Positions 8,467-16,350 of a DNA stretch of 64,000 nucleotides are shown here, piece by piece. The translations under genes were made by a program, and so were the position numbers. This DNA is from Gemmatimonadota bacterium (lineage in GTDB: Bacteria; Gemmatimonadota; Gemmatimonadetes; Gemmatimonadales; Gemmatimonadaceae). The notes beneath the pieces were generated by a model. The model saw only the letters and a list, made by a program, of their open reading frames with translations, made no database searches and was not told the DNA's origin. Every line of letters starts with the position of its first letter. Position 1 is the first letter of the stretch. The stretch covers positions 70,210 to 134,209 of the forward strand of contig JADJNZ010000011.1 in the NCBI GenBank assembly GCA_016714015.1, read 5' to 3'.

Positions 8467-10095
8467 TCAGCCGTCGCGCAGCCAGGCGCGCATGAGCTTG
8501 GCGGCGACCTCGGGCTGCTGCTCGACCGAGGCGAGGACCTGCTCGCGCATGGGGTTGTTCGGCACGATGATCTGCGGCGCCATGCGCGGCGCCGCCGGCA
8601 TCACCGCGTGTGGCTGGCCGGGCGCGTGGGCGCCACCGGCGTGCGGCGGCTGCAGTTGCTGCTGCATCTGCTGCTGGAACTGCTGCTGATAGGCGGCGTA
8701 CGCGGCCGGGTTCGCCTGCGGATCGGGCGGCAGGTATCCGGCCATCGCCCCGTCGGCGAGCTGTGCCGTGGAGTCGGCGGGGCGGCTCGCGGCGCGAAGG
8801 GTCATCATCGCGATGATGAACGCGAGCAGGATGCCGAGCGCGCTGAGCGCCGGGCGCTGCACGGTGCGGATCTGCTCGAGCGTCGTCAGCGGCGGCGCCA
8901 CGGGAAGCACCGGCTTGGGCGTGAAGGGCAGCATGGTGACGGTCACGACGTCGCCGCGGGCTTCGTCGTAGCCGACGGCGCTCTTCACGAGTGTCTCGAC
9001 CTGGCCGCGAAGCGCAGCGGAGTCGACGGGCGCGGCCAGGGCGATGCCGGCGGTCGCCGTGGCCGTATCCGCGACCGGCGGCACCGGCGCGGCGAGCAGG
9101 ACGGCCACGGAGAGCCGTTCGATCGTGCCGACCGCGGAGCTCACGTTCTCGGTGGAGACGGTGTTGTCGTATTCGGCCCCGGTCTTCACCTCCGCCGCCC
9201 CGCCGTCGGTGCCCGGGATCACCTCGGACTTCGTCTCCATGGTGACCGCGGCCCGATTGGGGTCGAAGGTCCGCGACTGGCGTTCGATGCGATCGAAGGT
9301 GAGGGACGCGTTCACCTGCACCCGCGAGTTGCCCGCCCCGAGGATCGGCGCGAGCAGGCGTTCCGCCTTGTCGCGGAGGTTCTTCTCGACCTCCTGCTGG
9401 ACGGTGAGCTGGCGGCTGGTGAGCGACGAGATGCTGCCTTCCTCGTCCCCCTCGTTCAGCGTGCGTCCGGCGTCGTCGGAGATGTTGACATGATCGCTCG
9501 TCAGGCCCGGGACGGCGTTGGCGACCGTCCGTGCGATCCCGCGCACGACCTCCGGACTGATGCCGTCGGAGCCGTTGGGCTCGAGGATGATGCTCGCTTC
9601 GGCGGGCGGCGGTGCGACGCCGTAGGTGTCGGACTCCCCCAGCACGAGATGCACGCGCGCGCGCGCGATGCCCCGCAGCCCACCGATCGACCGCTCGAGC
9701 TCGCCTTCGAGGGCGCGTTGCACCTTGATCTGCTTCTCCCGATCGGTCTCGCCGAACACCGAGGTCTCGAAGATCTCCATGCCCGGCCGCCCGTCGTTCG
9801 GCAGCACCCCGGCGCGCGCGAGCGCGACGCGTGCCTTCGGTACTTCGTCCGCCTTCACGAGCACCGTGCTGCCGCCGGCGCCGAGCTTGAACTCGATTCC
9901 CGCGGCGGTCAGGCGGTCGGTGAGGGTGCCCACGTCGCCGATCGGCACGCTGCCGAAGGCGGGGACCCAGGTGGGCGCACTGGCCCAGCGCGCGAGGCCG
10001 AACACGCCGGCTGCGGCGGCGAGGCCGATGACGAGGATCGCGGCGCGGCGCGGGCCGCCGACGCGGTCGAAGAGGGCGAGCAGGGCGGGAGGCAT
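8467..10095 (-). CDS. fliF: flagellar MS-ring protein FliF
   Basis: FliF builds the inner-membrane MS ring on which the motor assembles. The 542-residue protein has an N-terminal membrane helix (ILVIGLAAAAGVFGLARWA), the secretin-like/YscJ ring-building region (VPKARVALARAGVLPNDGRP, ISPEVVRGIARTVANAVPGL), a second membrane helix near residue 420-440 (LSALGILLAFIIAMMTL), and a cytosolic tail. The tail is Gln/Pro/Ala-rich and ends with MREQVLASVEQQPEVAAKLM-type FliG-binding sequence. It lies between fliE and fliG. Confidence 0.95.
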   Translation of the reverse strand: MPPALLALFDRVGGPRRAAILVIGLAAAAGVFGLARWASAPTWVPAFGSVPIGDVGTLTDRLTAAGIEFKLGAGGSTVLVKADEVPKARVALARAGVLPNDGRPGMEIFETSVFGETDREKQIKVQRALEGELERSIGGLRGIARARVHLVLGESDTYGVAPPPAEASIILEPNGSDGISPEVVRGIARTVANAVPGLTSDHVNISDDAGRTLNEGDEEGSISSLTSRQLTVQQEVEKNLRDKAERLLAPILGAGNSRVQVNASLTFDRIERQSRTFDPNRAAVTMETKSEVIPGTDGGAAEVKTGAEYDNTVSTENVSSAVGTIERLSVAVLLAAPVPPVADTATATAGIALAAPVDSAALRGQVETLVKSAVGYDEARGDVVTVTMLPFTPKPVLPVAPPLTTLEQIRTVQRPALSALGILLAFIIAMMTLRAASRPADSTAQLADGAMAGYLPPDPQANPAAYAAYQQQFQQQMQQQLQPPHAGGAHAPGQPHAVMPAAPRMAPQIIVPNNPMREQVLASVEQQPEVAAKLMRAWLRDG

Positions 10096-10109
10096 CAGGG
10101 GGACTCAGC

Positions 10110-10469
10110 TCAGCTCTGCATGTTGATGAGGGAGCGATAGGCTTCGACCACCTTGTTCCGCATCTCGATCGCGAGGTCGAGGGCCAGGCCCGCTTCCTCG
10201 CTCGCCGCCATCACGGAATGGAGATCGACCTGTTCGCCGGCCGCGAAGCGCTCCGCGAGCTCGGCGCCGCGCTCGCGCGTATCCGAGACCTCGCTGAGGG
10301 CCCGGGTGAAGGTGTCCTTGAAGCTGGGACCGACGTCGGCTGCACCACCGCTCGCACCCGCGCCACCCGAACCCGGGAGCACCGGGACGACGATCTGCCG
10401 CGGTCCGTCCTGGATGCGCGGCGTGACCTGCGAGAAGCTCGAGGAGAGTGAACCGATGGGCGACGTCAT
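10110..10469 (-). CDS. fliE: FliE, MS-ring/rod junction protein
   Basis: FliE connects the MS ring to the rod and is one of the first exported proteins. The product has 119 residues. The N-terminal third is Gly/Ala/Pro-rich and variable. The conserved part runs from PSFKDTFTRALSEVSDT to DLHSVMAASEEAGLALDLAI and ends with the family C-terminus RNKVVEAYRSLINMQ. It sits directly before fliF. Confidence 0.93.
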   Translation of the reverse strand: MTSPIGSLSSSFSQVTPRIQDGPRQIVVPVLPGSGGAGASGGAADVGPSFKDTFTRALSEVSDTRERGAELAERFAAGEQVDLHSVMAASEEAGLALDLAIEMRNKVVEAYRSLINMQS

Positions 10470-10476
10470 GACGGGC

Positions 10477-10824
10477 TCAGCCGCGGAGGTTGAGACGGCC
10501 GCCGCGCGCGGGAAGCGACGGCGTGGTGGCGATGCGGTGGCCGTAGCTCAGCGGGCCCATCGCATCCTCGCGCGCGAAGAAGGCGCGCTCGTCGGCGGTG
10601 AGGACCTTCCAGAGCTCGGGGTCGGTGCCCTTGGGCGGACGGAGCGCGGACGACTCGTCCGCGGCCGGGGGCTGCGGCGTCCGCTCCACCGGCGCCGGCG
10701 TCGTGCGCGTGGGGAAGGTCGGACGGACCCCGGGCGTCGCGCCGGCGGCGCCGGTGTCGAGGCCGTACGGGGAACGCGAGCTGACGGGGCGGGGAAGGGG
10801 AGCGCCGAGTCCGTTGGTCTGCAT
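10477..10824 (-). CDS. unknown small protein between flgC and fliE
   Basis: The 115-residue product (ATG at 10824; a TTG at 10839 is also possible) is not recognised. Its first two thirds are Pro/Thr/Ala/Arg-rich and probably disordered. One compact segment looks conserved-like: GTDPELWKVLTADERAFFAR, then GPLSYG. The gene sits tightly between flgC and fliE in the same direction, with gaps of a few to about 25 bases, so it is almost surely co-expressed with the rod and MS-ring genes. Possible roles are a rod accessory or a regulator; nothing in the sequence decides this. Confidence 0.6.
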   Translation of the reverse strand: MQTNGLGAPLPRPVSSRSPYGLDTGAAGATPGVRPTFPTRTTPAPVERTPQPPAADESSALRPPKGTDPELWKVLTADERAFFAREDAMGPLSYGHRIATTPSLPARGGRLNLRG

Positions 10825-10847
10825 CGGAGGGGTGTCCAAGGAGGGAG

Positions 10848-11351
10848 TCAGATGTCGATCGCGCGACGGAGCATCGCCTTCATCGAGGAGAACGCGGTCG
10901 CGTTCGCGTCATACAGGCGGCGCGCTTCCATCAGCGTGACCAGTTCCTGCGTGGGGTCGACGTTCGGGTAGAGGACGTAGCCCTCCGCATCCGCGTGGGG
11001 GTGTCCCGGCTCGTAGACCTTCTCGAATGCGTTGGTCGTGTCTGCGGCGATGCCGGTGACCCGCACGCCACCATTGACGGAAAGGTCCTCTCCCATCGAC
11101 TGGGCGATCGGGCCTCCCGTGATCGAGGGTTCCATCGTCACGATCCTCCGTTGGTAGGGCCCGCCGCTGGCGGTGCGCGTGGTCTCGGCGTTCGCGAGGT
11201 TCGCGGACGCGACCTCCATGCGGAGGCGCTGCGCGGAGAGGCCGCTGCTCGAGATCGCGAGGCCGCGGAACATCGCCGGGTCGGGGCGCAGCGACGAGCG
11301 CTTGATGTCGGGCAGCTCGAGCGCGGGGCCGGTGGGGCGGATGGAGGTCAT
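10848..11351 (-). CDS. flgC: flagellar proximal rod protein FlgC
   Basis: FlgC is a proximal rod subunit. The product has 167 residues from the ATG at 11351, where GAGG precedes the start by 10 bases. The family start MFRGLAISSSGLSAQRLRME begins at residue 27, so an internal ATG at 11273 giving 141 residues is equally possible. Rod signatures are ANLANAETTRTASGGPYQRR and the C-terminal VTLMEARRLYDANATAFSSM. It lies 23 bases after flgB, in the usual flgB-flgC-fliE order. Confidence 0.92.
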   Translation of the reverse strand: MTSIRPTGPALELPDIKRSSLRPDPAMFRGLAISSSGLSAQRLRMEVASANLANAETTRTASGGPYQRRIVTMEPSITGGPIAQSMGEDLSVNGGVRVTGIAADTTNAFEKVYEPGHPHADAEGYVLYPNVDPTQELVTLMEARRLYDANATAFSSMKAMLRRAIDI

Positions 11352-11374
11352 GTCAGTCGATCCTCAGGGGGGAA

Positions 11375-11677
11375 TCAGCGGTCGCGGATCGCGCTCTTGA
11401 GCGAGGCATACGCCTTCTCGAGGAGCTTGGCGGTGGCTTCGAAGCGGAGTTGCTCATCGGCGAGCGCGACCATCTCGGCCTCCACATCGACCGGCTCGGT
11501 GACGCCGTCGCCCGGCAGCTGCGGGCCCTGTGCCGCCGACGACAGCGCGAAGCCGTCGCCGTTGAGCGAGGCGCGCGCGACGCGCGACTGGATCCCGCGC
11601 ACGCGTTCCTGATTCACATCCAGGGCGCGCTTGAGCGGCGATGCGGTCGTGGTGCGATCGACGAATCCGAAGAGCAT
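11375..11677 (-). CDS. flgB: flagellar proximal rod protein FlgB
   Basis: FlgB is the innermost rod subunit. I start it at the ATG at 11677 (MLFGFVDRTTTASPLKRALD), preceded by GGAGG, giving a compact 100-residue protein. The frame is open 31 codons further up, but that part overlaps the candidate sigma-54 promoter. The C-terminal part DVEAEMVALADEQLRFEATA matches the FlgB/FlgC ending. It is the first gene of the cluster that runs to flgE. Confidence 0.88.
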   Translation of the reverse strand: MLFGFVDRTTTASPLKRALDVNQERVRGIQSRVARASLNGDGFALSSAAQGPQLPGDGVTEPVDVEAEMVALADEQLRFEATAKLLEKAYASLKSAIRDR

Positions 11678-11744
11678 CTGGCCTCCGCGGAGCAGGTCGG
11701 TCAGGCGGGATTGCCGGAACGCACCACTCCTCGGTGATGCATAA

Positions 11745-11761
11745 GGCAGGGCGCGGGCCAA
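11745..11761 (-). promoter_or_regulatory. sigma-54-type -24/-12 promoter before flgB
   Basis: On the minus strand the sequence reads TTGGCCCGCGCCCTGCC. It has GG and GC exactly 10 bases apart and matches the yTGGCACGrnnnTTGCw consensus at most fixed positions. It ends about 68 bases before the flgB ATG. The gene just upstream encodes a sigma-54 activator, which supports the call. GC-rich DNA gives chance matches, so this remains a prediction. Confidence 0.55.
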
Positions 11762-11799
11762 ACTCCCCAACGGGCGGCGTCGCCTCGGATGTGCTCTTT

Positions 11800-11824
11800 C
11801 AAGTTGTTATTGGACAACGACTTG
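11800..11824. promoter_or_regulatory. AT-rich imperfect dyad upstream of the flgB promoter
   Basis: The stretch contains CAAG and TTGT, a 6-base centre, then ACAA, a 3-base offset and CTTG, forming an imperfect inverted repeat. It is unusually AT-rich for this genome and lies about 40-60 bases upstream of the -24 element. That is where a sigma-54 activator or another regulator could bind. Binding is inferred only from position and symmetry. Confidence 0.3.
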
Positions 11825-11943
11825 TCGCACGCTCAGCGCGCGCCGGACAGCTCACGGCGGCGGGGTACGATGCTCGGCAGTTCTTGCCGGGAGTGCGGAG
11901 ATTGCCGTCCGCGCGTCCGGCGGACGACGAACGCGGACGAACC

Positions 11944-13374
11944 CTACTCTTCCTTGCCGGCCGCGTTCAGCTTATGCCGCAACGTGCGGACGCTCATGTT
12001 GAGCAGCGTGGCCGCCTTGGTGCGGTTGCCGCCCGCCCGTTGAAGCGCCTCGTCGATGAGCAGTTCCTCCGCGACGACGACGTCGAGCGACGGCAGCCAG
12101 AAGCCGTTCGGGTCGGTCGGCACGGGTGTCGCGCCGGGGATGGGGGCCGCGACCGGCCGAATGATCGGCGTTCCCTTCATGGGCGTCGGCCCACCGCCGA
12201 CGACGAGTCCGAGGCGCGCCGAGTCGAAGTGGTGCGGCTGGAGGATCGCGTCGGGAGAGAGGATCACCGCCCGCTCGATGGTGTGCTGGAGCTCGCGCAC
12301 GTTGCCCGGCCACGCGTAGTCCTGCAGGAGCTGGATCGCCGCCGGGCTGATCCCATCGAACGGATGCCCGCTCTCCTTCGCCGTCTTGAGCGCGAAGCGA
12401 TAGGCGAGGACGGCGATGTCGTCCCGGCGCTCGCGGAGCGGCGGGATCCGGATGGGGATGACCGACAGTCTATAGAAGAGGTCCTGGCGGAACCGCCCTT
12501 CGGCGGACTCCAGCGCGAGGTCCCGATTGGTGGTGGCGACGATGCGCACGTCGACGGTGATGGGGCTCGTGCCGCCCACCCGCTCGAAGCGCTGCTCCTG
12601 CAGGACGCGCAGCAGCTTGGCTTGGAGATCGAGGCGCATCTCCGAGATCTCGTCCAGGAGCAGGGTGCCGCCGTCGGCGCGCTCGAAGGCGCCCTCCACC
12701 CGCTTGAGCGCCCCGGTGAAGGCGCCCTTCTCGTGCCCGAAGAGGGCGGACTCGACGAGGTTCTCGGGGATCGCCGCGCAGTTGAGCTGGATGAAGGGGC
12801 GGTCGCGGCGCGGGCTCTGCTCGTGCAGCGCACGAGCGGCCAACTCCTTGCCAGTGCCCGACTCGCCCTGCAGGAGGACGGTCGCGCGGGTGGGGGCGGC
12901 GGTCGCGATCACGTTCAGCATCTGCCGGATCTGCGGCGAATCGCCGATGATCTGGCGCTCGTGGCGAAGTGCCATCACCTCGCGGCGGAGCGACTCGTTC
13001 TCCCGGCGGAGGCGTGAGAGTTCGAGCGCGGCACTGACGGCCACTTCGAGCTGGTCGGCCCGCACCGGCTTGGTGATGTAGTCCACTGCCCCGGCCTTGA
13101 TGGCCGCGACCGCGTGCTCGATGGAACCGTGCCCGGTGAGCATGATGACCGGGACGTCGCTCCCTTCCTCCCGCAGGTACTCCAGGAACTCGAGCCCGGT
13201 CATGCCGGGCATCCGGTGGTCGAGGATGATGAGGTCGAGCGACTCCCGCTGCAGCACGCCGAGCGCTTCCGGGATGTTGGACGCGCCGTACGGCGTGTGT
13301 CCCATCCGGAAGAGCGTGTCGTGGAGGATCGCGCCGACCGTGGGATCGTCGTCGACGAACAGGATGTGCGCCAT
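11944..13374 (-). CDS. NtrC-family sigma-54 response regulator (FlrC/FlgR-like position)
   Basis: The 476-residue protein starts MAHILFVDDDPTVG at 13374. Domains in order: a receiver with phospho-acceptor D52 (IILDHRMPG) and K in ITKPVRADQ; an AAA+ activator domain with Walker A GESGTGKE, the sigma-54-contacting GAFTGA loop (near residue 215), Walker B GGTLLLDEISEM and the arginine-finger region RQDLFYRLSV; then a Fis-type helix-turn-helix (GGNRTKAATLLNMSVRTLRH). It lies 266 bases upstream of flgB and divergent from flgL, so flagellar control is the likely job. No partner kinase is adjacent. Confidence 0.9.
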   Translation of the reverse strand: MAHILFVDDDPTVGAILHDTLFRMGHTPYGASNIPEALGVLQRESLDLIILDHRMPGMTGLEFLEYLREEGSDVPVIMLTGHGSIEHAVAAIKAGAVDYITKPVRADQLEVAVSAALELSRLRRENESLRREVMALRHERQIIGDSPQIRQMLNVIATAAPTRATVLLQGESGTGKELAARALHEQSPRRDRPFIQLNCAAIPENLVESALFGHEKGAFTGALKRVEGAFERADGGTLLLDEISEMRLDLQAKLLRVLQEQRFERVGGTSPITVDVRIVATTNRDLALESAEGRFRQDLFYRLSVIPIRIPPLRERRDDIAVLAYRFALKTAKESGHPFDGISPAAIQLLQDYAWPGNVRELQHTIERAVILSPDAILQPHHFDSARLGLVVGGGPTPMKGTPIIRPVAAPIPGATPVPTDPNGFWLPSLDVVVAEELLIDEALQRAGGNRTKAATLLNMSVRTLRHKLNAAGKEE

Positions 13375-13397
13375 CGGGAGATGCGGGGTTGCAGGGC

Positions 13398-13424
13398 TCA
13401 AGTGCGGGGCGAGCGGGCCGACAC
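13398..13424 (+). promoter_or_regulatory. sigma-28-type promoter for flgL
   Basis: TCAAGTGC and GCCGACAC are separated by exactly 11 bases, close to the flagellar sigma-28 consensus TAAAGTTT-N11-GCCGATAA. The site lies about 100 bases upstream of flgL, in the divergent gap beside the sigma-54 activator gene. The same -35 and spacing recur before fliC, flgM and the chemoreceptor gene in this window. Confidence 0.68.
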
Positions 13425-13525
13425 TCACAGCATGGACGTGTAGCCACGCGGCAAGGTGACCGCGGGGCGCGTGCCCGTTCATAAGGTAGCCCCAAGCTCT
13501 CTCCCTCGGCATCCCGGGTGGCCCC

Positions 13526-14428
13526 ATGCGCGTCACGAGCAACCTCCTCGTGCGAGACCAACTGACGGCCCTGCAATCCTCTGCCCAGGCGATGGTCCGG
13601 GCGCAGGCGCAGGTCACGTCCGGCAAGCGGATGATGGCAGGGTCGGATGACCCGGTCGGCAGCCGTGACGTGATGGCGGCCGACGGTCGCCTCCGGGCGA
13701 TCACGCAGTACCGGCGCGGCCTCGACACGGCCAAGGGCCGGTTGGCGCTGCAGGACCAGGTGATGACGCAGGTCACCTCCCTCCTGACCCGCGCGCAGGA
13801 ACTGACCGTCGCCGCGGCCACCGACACGATCGACGCCAACTCGCGTGCGACGATCCAGAAGGAGGTCGAGGGGATGTTCAACGAGCTCGTCGCGCTCGCG
13901 AACACCTCGGTCGAGGGCGAGTACCTCTTCGGCGGGCACCGCGTGACGGAGCGGCCGTTCGAGGTGACGGGCACCGGCGCCACGATGACGTACACGACCA
14001 CCGGCGCGGCCGGCGACCGGCCGATCGAGGTCGATGCGGGCCGGACGATCATCCCGACCGATGACGGGGCGACGCTCTTCCTCGACACGGGCGTGCTCGA
14101 TGCGGTGCGCGACCTCGCGGTGGAACTCGCGGGTCCGGCGAGCGCCGGCAACACCGCGTTGCGCGCCGTCGGGCAGACGCTCACTGCCTCGTTCGACGCC
14201 GTGCAGGAACGCGTGGGGGCGCTCGGCGCACGCGCGAGCACCATGGACCTGGTGGGCGCCAACCTCGATGCGTTCGAGGGGAGCCTGCAGGCCTTCCGAT
14301 CCCAGATCTCCGAGGTGGACTTCGAGGCTGCGGCCGTCGAGCTCATCTCGCGCCAGAACGCCTACCAGTCGGCCCTGCTCGCGAGCAGCAAGGTGCTTGG
14401 CCTCAACCTCTCGGACTACCTGCGATGA
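13526..14428 (+). CDS. flgL: hook-filament junction protein FlgL (HAP3)
   Basis: FlgL joins hook-side HAP1 to the flagellin filament. The 300-residue protein has a flagellin-like N-terminus (MRVTSNLLVRDQLTALQSS, QVTSGKRMMAGSDDP), a central region with VEGEYLFGGHRVTERPFEV, and the flagellin-like C-terminus AAAVELISRQNAYQSALLAS ending LGLNLSDYLR. Its own sigma-28-like promoter lies upstream. The usual partner flgK is not next to it and is absent from the window. It overlaps fliW by four bases. Confidence 0.93.
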   Translation: MRVTSNLLVRDQLTALQSSAQAMVRAQAQVTSGKRMMAGSDDPVGSRDVMAADGRLRAITQYRRGLDTAKGRLALQDQVMTQVTSLLTRAQELTVAAATDTIDANSRATIQKEVEGMFNELVALANTSVEGEYLFGGHRVTERPFEVTGTGATMTYTTTGAAGDRPIEVDAGRTIIPTDDGATLFLDTGVLDAVRDLAVELAGPASAGNTALRAVGQTLTASFDAVQERVGALGARASTMDLVGANLDAFEGSLQAFRSQISEVDFEAAAVELISRQNAYQSALLASSKVLGLNLSDYLR

Positions 14429-15027
14429 CGGCGACCGCGCCCGACCTGATGGACCGTTCCTCCGGCACCCCGTCGCGCCGCGCGAGCGATCGTGCGAACG
14501 AGCGCGCGATCGAGCGGCCGACGATGCACAAGATGCGGCGCACGAAGCTGCGGTCGCAGCTGCTGGGCGAGCTCATCGTGGACGAGGATGCGATCCTCGA
14601 GTTCCCCGACGGGCTGTTCGGCTTCGCGAGCTGCAAGCGCTGGGTGCTCGTGGGCGCGGGGAAGCCGGGATGGTGCTGGCTGCACGCGATGGATCATCCG
14701 GCGCTCGCGTTCCTGCTCGTCGATCCGTTCGATGCGTATCCGGAGTTCGCGGTGACGCTCACGCCGCAGGACCTCGCGGCGCTCGGCGTCTCCAGCGCGA
14801 CGCAGGTGGGCGTCTTCGCGATCGTCACGCTGCCGCGCGCGGCGGGCGAGGCGATGACGGCGAACCTGCAGGGTCCGGTGGCGATCGCCGCCTCGTCGCG
14901 GCGCGGCCGGCAGCTCGTGCTGGGCGATGCGCGTTTCGCCGCGCGCGCGCCCTTGACGGTGTCACACGGTGCGACGGCGACACCGCTCGCTCAAGTCCTG
15001 CGCGAAGCCGACGACACTGAAGCGTGA
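14425..15027 (+). CDS. fliW: FliW, flagellar assembly factor
   Basis: FliW binds flagellin and, in other bacteria, releases the translational repressor CsrA. The 200-residue protein has a variable Arg-rich start and then the FliW core: LLGELIVDEDAILEFPDGLF, GFASCKRWVLVGAGKPGWCW, ALAFLLVDPF, and near the end NLQGPVAIAASSRRGRQLVL. The ATG overlaps the flgL stop (ATGA). Its 3' end contains the sigma-28-like promoter for fliC. No csrA gene is visible nearby, which is unusual because fliW and csrA are often adjacent. Confidence 0.9.
   Translation: MTATAPDLMDRSSGTPSRRASDRANERAIERPTMHKMRRTKLRSQLLGELIVDEDAILEFPDGLFGFASCKRWVLVGAGKPGWCWLHAMDHPALAFLLVDPFDAYPEFAVTLTPQDLAALGVSSATQVGVFAIVTLPRAAGEAMTANLQGPVAIAASSRRGRQLVLGDARFAARAPLTVSHGATATPLAQVLREADDTEA
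14991..15017 (+). promoter_or_regulatory. sigma-28-type promoter for fliC
   Basis: TCAAGTCC and GACGACAC lie 11 bases apart, inside the last codons of fliW. The -35 half fits the shared form well; the -10 half is weaker than elsewhere in the window. Transcription would start near 15024, leaving a leader of about 80 bases before the flagellin ATG. Confidence 0.5.
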
Positions 15028-15105
15028 AGTCGAAGACGGGTGTTCGCCCGTCACGAAAGGGAGCACGGACGCTCCACTCAACGTTCCAAGGGAGGAACAC
15101 CAGCA

Positions 15106-16230
15106 ATGCGTATCAACACGAACGTCTCCGCGAACGATGCCTCGCGCAACCTCTCGCGCGTGAATGCTGACGTCGCGGGCTCGATGGCGAAGCTGTCGTC
15201 GGGCTTCCGCATCAACAAGGCGGGCGATGACGCCGCCGGCCTCGGCATCGCGAACAAGCTCCGCGCCGACACCCGCGCCCTCTCGCAGGCCGCGAAGAAC
15301 GCCGAGCAGGCCAACTCGCTGCTCTCCGTCGCGGAAGGCGGCCTCCAGACCGTCGGCAAGATCCTCGAGCGCATGAAGGAGCTCGCCACGCAGTCGGCCT
15401 CGGACAACACCGATGCGGACGGCCGCACGGCGATCCAGGCGGAGTTCACCGCGCTGCGCACCGAGATCAGCAAGATCGTGACGACCACGAAGTTCCAGGG
15501 CAAGACGCTGCTCGACGGCGGCTTCGGCAACGCGGTCGACACCGGCGCGGCCTCGACGGCCCTCGCCGCCGGCACCGGCGTCTTCTCGGCGACGATCAAC
15601 GGCACCGCCGCGGACGACTACGACATCACGCAGACCGCGAACGGCTCGATGACCATCACGAACGGCTCGGGCGTCACGCAGACCGTCACTGGCCTCGTGG
15701 CCGGCCGTCAGACGGTCACGTTCGACCAGTTCGGCCTCACCCTCGAGCTCGACGCGAACTTCGATGAGACCACCGCCACGGGTTCGGCGGATGGCACGAC
15801 GATCCAGGTGGACGCGGGCGCCGCGGGTGGCGCGTTCATGGTCCGCTCGTCGGGCGCCTACACCTCCGACGACCTCATCACGCTCGACAACGTCGACGTG
15901 ACCGTCGCGACGCTCGGCATCGACACCGACACGCTGGCGACCTCCACCGGCGCGCAGACGGCGCTGAGCAACATCGACGACGCGATCGAGGTCGTCAACG
16001 GCTCGCTGGGCGACGTCGGCGCGGCGCAGAACCGCATCGGCTACGCGCTCGAGAACGTCAAGGCGCAGATCTCGAACTTCACGGCCGCCGAGTCGGTCAT
16101 CCGTGACGTCGACATGGCCGAGGAGATGACGAAGTTCTCGAAGAACCAGATCCTCTCGCAGGCCGGCACGGCGATGCTGGCGCAGGCGAACCAGTCGGCG
16201 CAGGGCATCCTGCAGCTGCTTCGTGGTTGA
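15106..16230 (+). CDS. fliC: flagellin
   Basis: This is the filament protein. The start at 15106 (MRINTNVSANDASRNLSRVN) follows GGAGG by 10 bases; the frame is open 22 codons further but lacks flagellin sequence there. The 374-residue protein has a classic D0/D1 N-terminus (LSSGFRINKAGDDAAGLGIA), a variable Thr/Ala/Gly-rich middle (about residues 160-270), and the C-terminal D0/D1 (AQNRIGYALENVKAQISNFT, IRDVDMAEEMTKFSKNQIL, ending GILQLLRG). It is the only flagellin in the window. Confidence 0.97.
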   Translation: MRINTNVSANDASRNLSRVNADVAGSMAKLSSGFRINKAGDDAAGLGIANKLRADTRALSQAAKNAEQANSLLSVAEGGLQTVGKILERMKELATQSASDNTDADGRTAIQAEFTALRTEISKIVTTTKFQGKTLLDGGFGNAVDTGAASTALAAGTGVFSATINGTAADDYDITQTANGSMTITNGSGVTQTVTGLVAGRQTVTFDQFGLTLELDANFDETTATGSADGTTIQVDAGAAGGAFMVRSSGAYTSDDLITLDNVDVTVATLGIDTDTLATSTGAQTALSNIDDAIEVVNGSLGDVGAAQNRIGYALENVKAQISNFTAAESVIRDVDMAEEMTKFSKNQILSQAGTAMLAQANQSAQGILQLLRG

Positions 16231-16294
16231 TCCACTTGGACCGGACGGGGGCGGCGATCCCGCCGCCACCGCCCCGGCCATGGTCTGACCCGTC

Positions 16295-16328
16295 GCCCGC
16301 ATCGCCGAGTCCGCTCGGCGATGCGGGC
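16295..16328 (+). terminator. strong hairpin after fliC
   Basis: A perfect 15-base inverted repeat (arms 16295-16309 and 16314-16328) with a 4-base TCCG loop stands in the fliC-fliD gap. No T tract follows, as is common in GC-rich bacteria. A second GC-rich hairpin lies just before it at about 16246-16275. Flagellin messages are very abundant, so transcription termination or 3'-end protection is likely. The false upstream ATG of the fliD frame (16321) falls inside this hairpin. Confidence 0.65.
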
Positions 16329-16350
16329 CGACGGCCATCCAGGAGTTCCC

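Noticed and set aside
15040..15105. Upstream extension of flagellin
   Set aside because: The added residues are not flagellin-like, and GGAGG precedes the inner ATG.
16321..16350. Upstream ATG for fliD
   Set aside because: It lies in the terminator hairpin; the GTG at 16351 has AGGAG at the right distance and FliD similarity starts there.
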